Shown here: positions 48,274-60,266 of the stretch, in pieces
Layout of the letters: every line of letters begins with the position of its first letter
Position numbering within the stretch: position 1 is the stretch's first letter
Assembly: GCA_033182465.1 (NCBI GenBank)
Contig: CP137324.1
Span: 620,001 to 684,000, forward strand
Source: Sanghuangporus weigelae
Taxonomy: Eukaryota; Basidiomycota; Agaricomycetes; Hymenochaetales; Hymenochaetaceae
Direction of reading: 5' to 3'
DNA length: 64,000 nucleotides
Translations under genes and position numbers: made by a program
The notes under the pieces: generated by a model
The model's input: the letters and a program-made list of their open reading frames with translations, nothing else
Told to the model about the DNA's origin: nothing
The model's database searches: none

Positions 48274-50520
48274 ATGCCAGCGCAGACGACGAATCAAAGC
48301 AATACAGGTCGACAAGATCTTTCTGTCATTCTCGTCACCGGGTCGTATGATCACGAGATTCGTTTCTGGGAAGCATGGAGCGGAATCTGTTCAAGAACTA
48401 TAGCGCGATCTGGCGAACAAGGCGTGAGCAACTCTTGACGCGTTGTCGCCGATGCACAGAACTGACACAGACTACAGCAAGTGAACAGACTGGCCATTTC
48501 TCCGAAGTAAGCTGGGAAGAAGCTCAAATAGTGGCAGAGCGTCGTGGCTAATCCGCATATAGCAAGCGCCTCCTTGCCGCTGCCATTCATAAGAAAATAA
48601 ATATATATGAAGTGGCCAACCTCTCGAATACTGTCGTGCGTACTAAGTAATACGGTACATACTGTATCTTTCTCAAGCATCTGCGTCAGATCCAATGTTT
48701 CGAAGGCCATACCGGAAATGTTACCGCTGTTCAGTTCCACGCGGAAGGGAAATGGGTAGTTTCCGGCAGCGAAGACGGAACTATCAAGGTGTGGGACTTA
48801 AGGTACGCTGCACTCATTTTAGCCCCTCGGATAGAGAAACTGAATGGCACGTAGGAGCAATACTCCCCATCGGAATTACGACAACGGCGCGCCAGGTTTG
48901 TTTCAATTAACGAATTGTGACCGACAGCTCTAAAAGCATCGTTGCTCAGTCAACGATGTGATGATTCATCCGAATCAGGGAGAGTTAATATCTTGCGACC
49001 AAGCCGGGAGTATCAAGCTCTGGGACCTTTCGGAGAACGTTTGCATGCTCGATCTCGTTTGTCGCCTTGGCGTCTTCCTGCTCTCCTGTGCCAAACTGGC
49101 TACTAATAGATCTTGTCAACATAGGCACCAGCCGGTGATGTTCCAATTCGGTCCGTGACGATCGCCTCGGATGGATCGTGTCTAGTTGCTGGCAACAATA
49201 AGGTCAATGACAGTATCTTTGAGTCAAATTAAAGCTTATTGAAAAGGAAACTTTCGCACAGGGCAAATGCTATGTCTGGAAGATCAACGAAGAAAGCTCA
49301 GATCTTCCGAGGTTCCAGGCGATCACGAAGTTCCAGGCGCATAATAAGTACCTTACACGTTGTCTTCTCAGCCCCGACGTGCGGTGAGTAATTATCGGCA
49401 AACTCCTCATATTCCACCCAGTTCAACTGATTTGCTATTCTGTAATATCCTATCGCAATCATCTTATTGCTCAGGTATCTTGCAACATGTTCTGCAGATA
49501 CAACAATCAAGATCTGGTCGATCGGACGAAACTGGGAATTCAAGCTTGAGAAAATTTTACAGGGCCACCAACGATGGGTCTGGGACTGCGCCTTCAGCGC
49601 GGACTCGGCGTATCTTGTAACCGGTATGTATCCCTTTCTTCCTCCATCTCTGCCGGATGGAGCTTCGCGCATGGAGCTCCCGCTCCAGGTTAATAATTGT
49701 CTATCCATTCGGCGAGGACGGGTATCTCTGACGATCAAAGCTGCCGAACATAACGTCGTTCGTCCGCTTCTTTTCTGTCTCCGTCATGCTTGCTTGCCCA
49801 TTCGCCGAAAATATCTGTTGACCGCATGCTAACTCATCCTGTTTTCTCCTTTCCCCCTGCATCTTGCGCTCGCCATGTTTCTTACGTCTTCCTTTTCTTA
49901 TTCACGTGTGGTGATCTGGCGCGAAACAACGTAATTCATGGCTCGATGATCGGTCGGTCGACACTGAACGTATCTGGGGGCGTCCACATGCACTCACTTC
50001 CTCGATCGGCTATACGTACGAACGTACGCTTTGCACGCGCGGGGTTTCACAGCTTCTTCTGACCATGTGGCGCGCCTCTGGGAGATGGCTTCCGGCGAGA
50101 CTGTGCGACAGTATAACGGACATCATAAGGGTATGTTACGTTGTGCATATTCTGTTCTTTCCCCTCCCCTCCACACCCTTTTTTGTATCGGTCATTATTC
50201 CCCCTTTCCTCCCAGCTTTCTTTTTCCTCATCTTGTACGCTTCCGCTTGCGTGTCCTGGGTCTTGCGAGCTTCTGCTTCTTGCCGCCCAAAGGCTGATGT
50301 TGATGGAGATGGAGAGATGGGGAGGTGGGGAGCGCTAACAAAACACCTTCTCTCACACTTCTTTTTCAACACACCTCTTTTCTTTCTTCTCGGCATCTTT
50401 TCCCATCGGAACTTCGCGAGATGCATACAAGAGTTTTAACTGATCTGTCTTCTTTTTTGATTGGAACGGTTTATTGTAGCTGTGGTGTGCTGCGCGTTGC
50501 ATGATGGTGCCGGGTATTAA
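48274..50520 (+). CDS. LST8: TOR complex subunit LST8 (WD40 propeller)
   Basis: Stabilises the TOR kinase domain in TORC1 and TORC2. Seven WD repeats in order: [20 protein letters not shown] with [45 protein letters not shown] with [31 protein letters not shown] with IKLWDL, then [27 protein letters not shown] and [12 protein letters not shown]. The last exon (50480-50520) codes [13 protein letters not shown]. Family length and motifs are complete. The two last introns are exceptionally long: 49624-50052 (429 nt) and 50131-50479 (349 nt), while the others are near 55-100 nt. Both are supported by frame and by the conserved WD sequence on either side. Confidence 0.93.
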
Positions 50521-51114
50521 GTTACATAGCTTCCCCCCCCCCTCTTCCTCCCGGGGAGTTCTTACGTAGACCTCTTTTCCCTTTCTCTGTGCACTGGACA
50601 TGCATATGTATGTATGTATTATGTAACAGTAAATCTATGGTTTTTGGTTTTTGGTTTTGTCTTTGAACAAACTGTATACAACTGTACAAGTGGGTTTACT
50701 TATGCGATTGCTGACTGAATATCGTTCTGTGTTCGTGTATGTGTATGATTGAGTTAGGTTTAGAGGAAGAATTCTCATTCTTATTGATCGATTCTCTGAC
50801 TCCGTCTACACATGTACGTACGAACGTGACTATCTACAGAAAATAGCGCTCCTGCATCGATGTTTTTCATTGAGGAAAGAGACAGCCCGAAAAGGAAAGA
50901 AAAAAAGATGCTGAGATTAACGAGCGGGTAAGTTACATAGGTACAGCTTGTGGAAAATGCCATAGTTGATGGGTAAGTAGCAGTACAGTATGTACAGTGT
51001 GTACATACGTCGTGTGTTAGTGTTCGTTTACTTGTAACTTGGGATGTACGAACAGGAGAACGTGTAGAAAGCAGAGAAAAACGGCAGAGATTCACCATCA
51101 CTCACTCACTCAAT
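50521..51114. other. Intergenic between convergent LST8 and arrestin 2
   Basis: No gene. Contains a C homopolymer near 50527-50540 and a GGTTTTT-type repeat near 50638-50660. These are 3' regions. Confidence 0.55.
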
Positions 51115-53877
51115 TCAATCCATGCTACCCGACCCACTCACCGTGCTCGGCCCCCCGCTTTCGAACTGGTTGAAGAGCCCCCACACGACGGGCTTCTTCA
51201 CGCGATCGGCGTGTGCGGCGCGCTGCGCGTGCGCGTCTACTTCGGGCGGGACGCGCGAGCGCGGGGTGGAGGACATGGTCGCTGTCGTGCTCGCTGATGC
51301 TGCCAGCGCAATTCCCGGCGGGAGCGTCGGAGGTGAGTGAAAAGGAAGATGGAGGGGTTGGGAGGAAGAGAGCGTGCTCCCTGACGAGCCCGGTGAACCG
51401 AGCGTCGATGCTGTGGGCGAGGAGGCGCTGTAGGGGAGCGTGGCGATGGAGATTATTGAAAGGAGGAGAGGTTCGTGGGTTAGTCTGAGAGGAGTCGTGG
51501 AGGTCAGCGAGGATAATGTCGAGGGGGGAGAAGGGGAAGAGGGTCCTGCGGAGTAGGGAGAAGTGGGCGATGCGGGCGATGAAGGAAAGGTGGAGGAGGG
51601 AGCGGGAGCGAGTTCGAAGCCTGGAGCTTGAAAAGGGAGGAGGGCAAGTGCGTACTAGAGTCAGGAAAGCCACAAAAACGTCAGAAAATAAATATCGATA
51701 AAAAATGAATCATAGAAACACAGAAAAAAAAAGTAGAAATGAAGATCGGCCTTTATTGCACATCCAATCAACGAGCAAAATGACGCTTACCTTGACGCTA
51801 AACCCACCAAACTCGAAACTCGGTACGAGGTCCTTGGGGAGAAGGATCTCACCCTCAAAGTGTCGGCTCCGCATTCTCCCCACCGCCGCCGTTGACCCGA
51901 CGGAACCACTGCGGTCGCGATTGGCAGCGTTAATATTAGTGCTTATACTACTATTGCCACCGCCAGCTTGTCGCGGCCACCAGACGGCACTTGTAATCGG
52001 AGACCTTGCACCATGCAGCGCAAGCTTCGGTCCAACCTTGGGCACTTTCTCTCTTTGCTTCTCCTTCTCTTTAATCTTACTCTTCTTCTCCGATCTTGAT
52101 CTTGATCCAAAAGACAGCGAAGAAAAAGCGGACAGCGCAGATAGCGATAAGGATAGCGTTGACGTTGACAGTGTCGTTGTTGATCCGGATGCTGTTGTTG
52201 AAGTGGAAGAGATAGGTGGCGAGGACATGCTAGAAGCAGCCACTGACGCAGTAGCAGATGGATGGCTATACAAGGAAGAAGAAGGTAATTGTTGTTGCCT
52301 TGATCTTGCCAGCGAGGCATTTTCCACACTGTCAGCTCCACCATTGCCCGCGCTAACAGCAGCGCCAGCGGGTCCCGATCCAGAAGCAGAAACGGAAGCG
52401 AAGGAAGATGCCACCGCCACCAGTTCACTCTGCGGGACCGCACGTGGTAAGTATGCTCTTGAATTGAAATTACTCGGGGTAGACGCAGTGACGCCTAGAG
52501 ATCTATCTGCAGGTGAACTCTCGAAACCGCTCTTCCAGCCCTTGTGAGAAGACTCAGGACACCCAGTCTCATAGCATACTTCTCGGATGAGGTGCACAGA
52601 GATGTTTTGTGGGGCGAAGACCAGATCGAGGGCCTGCGAATCGCTGCATGTGATGGTGAGCATGAGCGGAAGTGGATGTCCACGCGAATAAGTCAACTAT
52701 CAGCAAAGGGCAAGGGCAAAGAAGATAGGTTAGATGTCGGATAATTTGTTTTACTGAAGAAAGGATCCGCACTGGTAGAGCCAAGGCGAACTGTTCGCAT
52801 CCATTAATACGGAGGATAAATTGCTAGAATGGGCAATAAATGACTCACAGTGCATATGGCTTCGACCATGCGCACACCAAAGAGCTTTCCACGGACGAGA
52901 ATGGGTGGAAGAACCGTCCAGCCGTCAGGGTCACCGTTCGGATCGACGAGTGGTCTGTTATCCTGGTATGCTAGCTGCCGAAATAGCGAAGGTGCCGGTG
53001 GACGTGTGCGCGGTGCAAAACCAAAGTGCGTGCCTAGTCTGCATGGAAGGATGTTAGTTACCACACGCCGTGGGACGGAGAAGACGCGTCAAAGACTTAG
53101 GGGAGGGAAGAAAAGTTTGAGAAAGAAAATCAATATGGCACTTGGTGTGACTCGGACAGCTGGAGTGGAATGGAACTCAAGAGATCGTCGAAAAGAGACG
53201 TACTTGCTATCTATTCGTAGAGGACCACGGCGGATACGGACTGTTATCTCGTAGTTGATGAACTGCGAGGCACCCTTTTCCGAGAAGGAGGGCGGGAGAG
53301 GGAGAGTGACGGGCGGTTGCTTTGAGCGCAGGGTAACCAAGCATGTCGACGGCAACTGGATAGAGAAAGGGAAGGAGTATGGCCCGACGAGTTTGGAATA
53401 GGCTTTCTCCTTCGCTTTGCTCGAGGTAGGAGCCGGAGGAGGAGGAGGAGAGATATGACTCGACGCGCGCGGGTCGCCCATGTCCGTGTTCCATATGACG
53501 CGAGTGAGCTCCCAAAAGACACGAGGATCTGGCGCGTTCGCGGCCATGATGGTTCCAGAGACGGTGACGCTGATGCCGAGGATAGTCTCTGGCTTGCGCA
53601 TATCGAGCTCGAGCTTACCCTGGATGGACTGGCCCTCGAAGTAGGCTGGAAGGAAGCGGGGCGAGCCGACATTTGAGATGAGCTTGAGAGAAGCCCAGGG
53701 AGTGTTTCTAGAGTCGAAGAGGGAGTATACGTGCTCGACTGGAGGGCGAGAGGAGTGATGGGGGAGAACGGAAGCGCGCCGGGTGATTGGCGAGAGAGGA
53801 GAGGGAGAATGTGAGTACGACGGCGGCGGACGAAGAGAGGACGCGTCGTTGTGGAAGAGCGTGTGGTCATTGTGCAT
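51115..53877 (-). CDS. Alpha-arrestin-like protein 2 with PPxY motif
   Basis: Paralogue of the arrestin at 46334-47959. The N-terminus has LRPPPSYSHSPSPLSP, where PPSY is a PPxY motif. Then the arrestin N-domain follows: WASLKLISNVGSPRFLPAYF, GQSIQGKLELDMRKPETILG, YSFPFSIQLPSTC and INYEITVRIRRGPLRID. The C-domain contains DPDGWTVLPPILVRG, HPLPLMLTITCSDSQALDLV and YALALLPFQAPGF. A Ser/Thr/Ala-rich insertion of about 200 residues lies between these last blocks. The end is Ser/Pro-rich with VKKPVVWGLFNQFE and a stop at 51115-51117. A short frame on the same strand ending at 51125 is out of phase with the arrestin exons and was not used. Start ATG is 53877. It is convergent with LST8 and divergent from NUP58. 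Confidence 0.82.
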
Positions 53878-53950
53878 GGCCGATGAGTAGGAGATGACTG
53901 GGAGGATGCTGCATGGTTGTGGGGAGAGGCAGAGTTATGCGGAGACATTC

Positions 53951-53987
53951 AAGTAGTAGTAGTAGTGGTAGTAGTAGGTGGTAGTGC
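53951..53987. repeat. AGT trinucleotide microsatellite in a divergent promoter
   Basis: Interrupted (AGT)n run in the 190 bp between the start codons of arrestin 2 and the nucleoporin. Confidence 0.8.
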
Positions 53988-54067
53988 ACAGCGCATGGAG
54001 CAAATAAACGTGATCGACGCTTTCCTCTTTGCAACAACTATGATCGACGCTTTCCTCAACAACAGCC

Positions 54068-57000
54068 ATGTTCTCTCAAGGTTCGGGCTTTACATTTGGT
54101 CAGCAACAGCAACCTCAGCAACAGCAGCCATCTACTGGTCTATTTGGTTCATCTACAAACCAGCAACAACCTCAACAGCAGCAACAACAACCTTCAACCG
54201 GTCTATTTGGCCAACCCACTTCCACCGGTACCTCTTCTTTCAACTCAATCACAAATCCCAGTTCGCGTATACTTATCCATCCTATAGGCTTATTTGGCTC
54301 GAGCACGAGCGCCGCTCAACCCCAGCAGCAGCCCCAACAGCAACAATCCTCTTCTCTATTCGGGAACACCCAACCCACCACCAGTGCCTTTGGTGGCTTC
54401 GGCGCGTCCACATTCGGAGGAGGTCAGCAGAACCAGCAACAGCTACAACCACAAGGAGGCGCTTCTTCTCTCTTCGGCCAGCCGGCGCAAACCCAAGTTC
54501 AGCAGCAGCAGGCACAGTTTCAGCAACAGCAACAGCAGCAGCAGCAATCGACCGCGTGGGTCCTCTTCCGTAAATTAATTCCGGCGAAGCATGTGTGTTA
54601 CTGAGCCTCCATGTGTTCGTTTGTTGCATTTACAGGGCCGCGAATGCTGGTGCACCTCTGTTCACCAAGACCACCAAGTTCAACGACCTCCCGGAAGACG
54701 TAAGGAAGAAGTTTGAACAGATCGAGTGCGTTCATTGCTATTGTGTCTCTCCGTTCATGACTCACTCACGCACACATGCATCCTCAATTCAATTCCAATC
54801 TCAACTCGTGTTCGGACGCTCGCTGGAATTTTAACCCTGATTTTCCGCCATCGTCGCGGCACGGCCTCGTTTCCCGCATTTTCAATATATTCCTTTATAC
54901 CTCCGCTGTCAAAAATCAATCATTTTAGTGCACATATCCAGGGCAGGGTACAAATCTCGACAGAACTAAAACAGCACAAGCTCGGCGACGAGCCGCAAAA
55001 GGGCGCGGAACAGATCAGGATTGTCCACAAGGTACACACCTATTCTTCCTTTTAGTATATTTCAATTCTTTTGCTTTGCATTCTGTTTGTCTGTTCTTTT
55101 TGCCACCTCACTGGCTACTTGCCAGCATGGGCGCCAGTTCCGTTGCGTCGGGACGTACGAGATTTGTTTCTTTAAAACCACTCCGCATGTGTCTTGCTCT
55201 TCCTTTTCTCTTCCTTTTCCTACGTACTGAACACATCCTGTCTTCGGAGATAAATCTCGAGGCGCCGGAGGGACGCCCGCGTGTGTAAGGAAGGAGGCCG
55301 AAGAAGCTAGATGAGCATGAGCTAACGGACGGAGAGTTGGAGAGTTGGTATACTCTCCTCACACGCGCGCACGCGCACATACTCGAATGTGAACCACTGA
55401 TGTGGTTGTGGACGCGTTAACCCATCTGGAGCCTCAAGCTTCGAGAGAGCTTCCTTGCACGGGGTCCGCGCGTTACTTCTTCGTCCCTTCATTCTTCTTA
55501 TGTCTTTTTTTTCTCTCACCGCCGGGATTCTTTCCTAATACGCAGTTGAAGACTCAACACCGCCGATGGGCTGACTATTCTGTGTCGCTTATTTCGGATG
55601 AGTCTTAATACCCTGATTAAGAAACGCAGAGCTTAATCGCGTGGGTTGTGATCGAGCGGATTTTGCAGGGATTGAATTGTTTGAATTCGGCTCTCATGTT
55701 ATGTTCCCGCGAACGACCTCGGGTATTTCTGTTCCCGTCTTTTTTTCTTACCAATGGATGGATGCTTTGATTTGATACTTCCCGCTCGCCATCTCAGACA
55801 TTTCTCCTCAACCCTTCTTCGAATCTCATAGATCTCGTTGCCTAACTTTTACTTTACTAACGAAATCTTTCTCTCACTTCTTTTCTTCTTTCTACCCGGA
55901 CAGGACCTCGTCAACAGCATCAACAAGCTCCGATCGGACATCGCTGCGATGCGCGAGCTGCGTGGGCGGATGGACCAGGCCGTGCAGGACACCATCGCTG
56001 CGACGCGGATCATTGATGCCTTCAAGGCCAGCCAGAGTGGACAGAGCGCGCAGAGCCAGCAGACGGTGTGGTTGAAGAACTATGCTGGGTTTTCTCTTGA
56101 GTACGTGCTTTTTTTTCTGCTTTTTATTTTTTTGCGTAAAGTTATACACATATTTGATGTTCTGATGACTTTTTCCCCTATGTTTTGCTTTACTGCTGTT
56201 TGTCTGGTGTCTAGGTTCTTCACGCGCGTTACGGAGCAGCTTAAGGAGCGGTTACAGTGGTTTAATAATACCCTCGAGGTGAGGACGTTGTTCTATCGTT
56301 TGCATGCATGGATCACGGTTGTTCTGACCTGACCATTGATATTTCTTTCTCTCCATTTTACCATCTCGACATTCTTTCAATCAAAACCAAATCGACTTTT
56401 CGCACGAACGCACGCGCTCTTTATCGGTTTTCGCCATATTATGTTTTTCGACGATCACTGGGATAACGTACTCCGTTCGATATGTTCCCGCGTATTCCGT
56501 GTTCGTATTCTCACTGGAAATCCTCACGGGACCGATATCCGTTCTGTTCTTTTCTCGGCACGCTGATTGACATGTGGTTTTTCTTTTTCCTTTCGAATTC
56601 GGAACGGAACCGGACGTAAAACTTGGCTCGGCCTGGGATTTTACTTGTGAATATGGTGAATACGGTTCCCTGCATGCTGTTGGTCCGTTGGTGCTGTGTT
56701 GCGGACCTGTGGTTTGGTTCGGTGGTGCATATGGATCGATACTTAAACGTCATTCTCTTGCATGGACGGATGGGTGGTGTTTGGGGATGTCCTATCTTCT
56801 GTCTCTGTCTCCTTTTCTGTGGGATGCTCGCAATTCTTGCGACTCTGCGTTCCCGGTGAATGTCAACGGGACGTCTTCTGGCGAATTGTGAATTTCGACG
56901 ACATGCGAAACGAGTGATATCCTCGTGGGATTGTACACGTATCTGGCGATATGGTATGATATGATTTGGAACGTCCAGCAAATCGAACGAAAGCTCGTAT

Positions 57001-58028
57001 CGGAAGCGAATCATGTTTCGATCACGCCGCAATGTGAGGTTTCTTTTCTTCCATTTTGCGATTTTTTGTCATCCGTTTACATAAGCCATCATGACTTTCA
57101 CCTGCGATGTGCTTCTCTTATCTTCAACTTCTTGCTAAATGCGTTGATGTGCGCGGTTCGTCCTGGCATTCCGCCTTTGAATGGTGTGGTGTCTGCCACA
57201 TCATGTCGTTATCACCAACCCATGCGGAACCGCAATTTTCGTTTTGCTTTGGAACACGCTTTGATTGATTGACCTAAATTTACTGACAATGTCCTCTTCG
57301 CGCGTTGGTTTTTTCCGCGCAACATATACTAAATGGAACTTGGAACTATCCACCTGTTTAACAACGGACCTGATGACCGTCTGGCCACGTTGTCTCCTCC
57401 GTTTTCTCCGTCTTTACCCTTGTTTGCGGCCGCTGGCTCGCTGGCTCGTTCGTCCATGACGATAACGACAACTATGACTCGAACGCTACTTCGCGCGTTG
57501 TGCTGCGCATTTGGAACACACCATGTGGCTTTTGCTGCTTGGTTGTTTCGCGTAACGCCATCTCTTGATACCTCTCGGATTCTTTCGCGGTCCAAATGGA
57601 ACGGACTTTGACTTCTATCCTAATCAACATACAACGGGACATGACATAACCGCACTTCTCCCCCCCCCCCTCCCTCCTCTGACTTCCATTCGGGACACTC
57701 GGGCACTTGCCACCGTTATTGACATCCGCGATTCCGCTATGCTGCGGACCAAATTTTCCAAACCCAACCAATTCCAAACCCCATCACAACACTAATAAAA
57801 CAAAATACTGTAGCCGTAACCTCCACCCTCCAAGCGCAACACGCCTCCTTCGTCGCACTCGCGGCCAAGACCGCCGCGCTCGACGGGGAGCTGCAGAAGT
57901 TGAAGCATACGTATAGGACGCTGTGGCGTGCACGGACGGGCAGCGCGAGGGATCCGTTCAATGAGCTTGATAGAAGTACGATTGTTGGTGGAGGGGAGCT
58001 CGGGATCGAGGGGTTGAGCGTTAGTTAG
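54068..58028 (+). CDS. NUP58: FG nucleoporin of the p58/p45 (Nup49/Nup58) type
   Basis: Central-channel nucleoporin that forms a coiled-coil trimer with Nup54 and Nup62. The N-terminal exon is an FG-repeat domain (GSGFTFG, repeated GLFG, SLFG) mixed with long polyglutamine tracts. The coiled-coil part follows: APLFTKTTKFNDLPEDVRKK, HIQGRVQISTELKQHKLGDE, NSINKLRSDIAAMRELRGRM, FFTRVTEQLKERLQWFNNTL, QIERKLVSEANHVSITPQ and TLQAQHASFVALAAKTAAL, ending GLSVS* at 58028. Conserved blocks fix the introns 54556-54635, 54726-54929 (204 nt), 55032-55903 (872), 56101-56214, 56279-56978 (700) and 57034-57813 (780). An exon of only 55 nt (56979-57033) sits between the last two. These introns are ten times longer than is usual in the window. 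Confidence 0.92.
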
Positions 58029-58365
58029 TTAGTTGTGAAGTGGCTGCTTGTGTTTTGTTTGTTTTTCGCATGTGATGTTTAATTTGTCTATTATCCATTA
58101 TCATGATAGTTGCTCGATAACTACTATGTTTGACATGCATTAACAGACGCGTTGTGATGGTTTAAGAGCGTCCGTGAAGGCGTTTAGATGTCCTTGCAGA
58201 GATCGTCGACATTGAGATATTTATTGTATTGTTTAAAGTTTGATACTTGGAAGTTGTGGGAACTGGTAACCGTATGTGGGCGAAGTAGTGACGCGTCAAG
58301 AGCCTTACACCACAGCTCATTCATTGGCAAAGGAGTGACACATTGACAATATTGGTACTGAAGTC
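58029..58365. other. Intergenic, promoter of YIPF6
   Basis: 337 bp between same-strand genes: 3' region of the nucleoporin then the YIPF6 promoter. No other feature seen. Confidence 0.5.
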
Positions 58366-60012
58366 ATGGACCTACATACACCGAACACAGCGACTTCTCA
58401 ATTCATCCAAGCAGGTGCGTAGCACGGGTACTTTCTTCTTTGTGTCGCGATTCTTACAAACTCCTTCCTCTTTTTTAACGGAAACAATGTGCTTAATACT
58501 GAAATGCTATGTGTATGTGTAGACGATGACGACTACGACGAGGACGCGCTCCCGTCTTTCGGCGGCGAGCTCAGCCAGGACCAGAATGGTACTGCAGCAA
58601 CGAGCCCGGGGGGTAAAGGAAAGGGCCGTGCACAGCCTTATAGTACCTCTGGAGGAGGAGGCGGAAGTTCGAGTGCGAATGGCCAGGGGTTGTCTGGAAA
58701 TATTGGTTCTGGAGGTGGGGTGGGAGGAAGAGATGGTGCTGGACAGCAGGGATCGAGGAGGACTGTTGGAGGTGTGAGAGTCGAGACGCGGTGAGCACAG
58801 AGATCACATTGCTTGAAATAAGGGTGTTTTGAATAATGTCTGATGGTATGAAGATATACGGGCGTTGATACGCTTGACGAGCCTGTGACTGCTACGATCG
58901 TGAGCATCTTCTCTAAACAAGTCGCAGTGAAGGAACTTGAAGTAGAGGGGACTTACTGAGTTACCAACCGTTTTGGATAATAGGCAAGAGACCTACGGTC
59001 CATCTATACCAAGATCGTTCAGGTGCTTTATCCCTCGAGGTCTGGTGCTGGACGCGAAGTCTTAAGGTAAGCACGTAGCCTGCATCTGTATTTCCATGCA
59101 TGTTAAATCATATCATGCTTTTGTCTGGTTGAATCAAAAGGGACTGGGATCTATGGGGCCCGTTGATTCTGTGCCTAGTCCTGGGGATTCTACTAAGTCT
59201 AAGTGTAAGCACCTATTCCTTTCGCCGGTTATTTCCCGTGCCATGTGCTAGTTTTTCTAACTAACTCAAAATCCTTCTTGACTTGTGAATCACGGCCATG
59301 AAGGCACCGGCGGAACAGTCTCTCGGAGTGTTTACGGCGGTGGTCGTCATTGTCTGTCTAGGTTCGGTAGTCGTAACTATCCAAGCCAAGGTAAGGAAGA
59401 AATCTTTCCCCCATTCCTTACCGCTCCAGCATTCTAATGCCAGCACATCACTCACTCACTCAATCACCCATCCTCGCTTCCTTCCCTCTTAATCTTCTTC
59501 TCATACAGCTTCTCGGCGGCCGAGTGTGAGTCCGGAAAGACATCCACCCCTTTATTCTATCAGATTCTACTCATCCGTTTTCCCCTTCATTCCTGTATGG
59601 TACGGAATCTCAGATCGTTCTTCCAAGCATTGTGTGCATTGGGATACTGCGTCGCCCCGCTGGACGTCGCGGCTCTGGTATCCTATTTCGTCCGCACCAT
59701 ATGGGTGCGCATCCCTGTTTCTCTGGGCGCGTGGGCTTGGTGCATATGGGGTCAGTCCAATTTCTAGCACTGTGTTGCATGTGCATGCCGTTCCTCATGA
59801 CTGATTGTGTGTTTTCCCTCGTGAATAGCGTCAGTGAACTTCCTTGATGGTACCAAAATCGAGCAACAGCGCATCTTGCTGGCTGTATACCCACTTTTGT
59901 GAGTTGGTTATGTCTCTTCAGTCTAGTCATGTTTGCCTGATTGATTTTTTTGTGTTCCGCTATTTCAAGGCTATTCTATTTCATTCTTGCCTGGATGATC
60001 CTTATCCAATGA
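58366..60012 (+). CDS. YIP4: Yip1-family Golgi membrane protein, YIPF6 / Yip4
   Basis: Multi-span protein of the Golgi that binds Rab GTPases. The N-terminal cytosolic part (MDLHTPNTATSQFIQADDDD, acidic then Gly/Ser-rich) is joined across an intron at GCAG|GTGCGT. The conserved block LDEPVTATIARDLRSIYTKI and VLYPR...LRDWDLWGPL is the YIPF6 signature. The Yip1 domain follows with five hydrophobic spans: LILCLVLGILLSL, TAVVVIVCLGSVVVTIQ, LLGGRV-SFFQALCALGYCV with PLDVAALVSYF, VSLGAWAWCIWASVNFL and LLFYFILAWMILIQ*. The ending at 60012 on the last membrane span is normal. About seven short introns. Convergent with RPN1 (254 bp). Confidence 0.9.
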
Positions 60013-60266
60013 AGACCTCGACTTATGTAGAACTTCCCTACACCTCAGGCGTTAATTTATCTATTTCCTATGTCGTGGTAGATCTTGCACAGTGTCGGCT
60101 CTCTCAGTACTTAAGTCTGGAAAATATCCCTCTCAACCAGCCAAAGCAACAAGATAAGTTGAAGAAAGAGAAAAATGCAATTGCACAATAATTAAGAATG
60201 CTATCTACTCGCATCATTGTTCATGAGGAACTATTACACGACAAAATGCGCATCAGTCCAGCACCT

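Noticed and set aside
49624-50479. C/D-box snoRNA in the LST8 introns
   Set aside because: TGATG- and CTGA-like words occur but not as a correctly ordered and spaced C and D box pair with a closing stem.
51705-52547. 280-codon plus-strand open frame
   Set aside because: Antisense of the Ser/Thr/Ala-rich insertion in arrestin 2, whose frame shows arrestin motifs on both sides.
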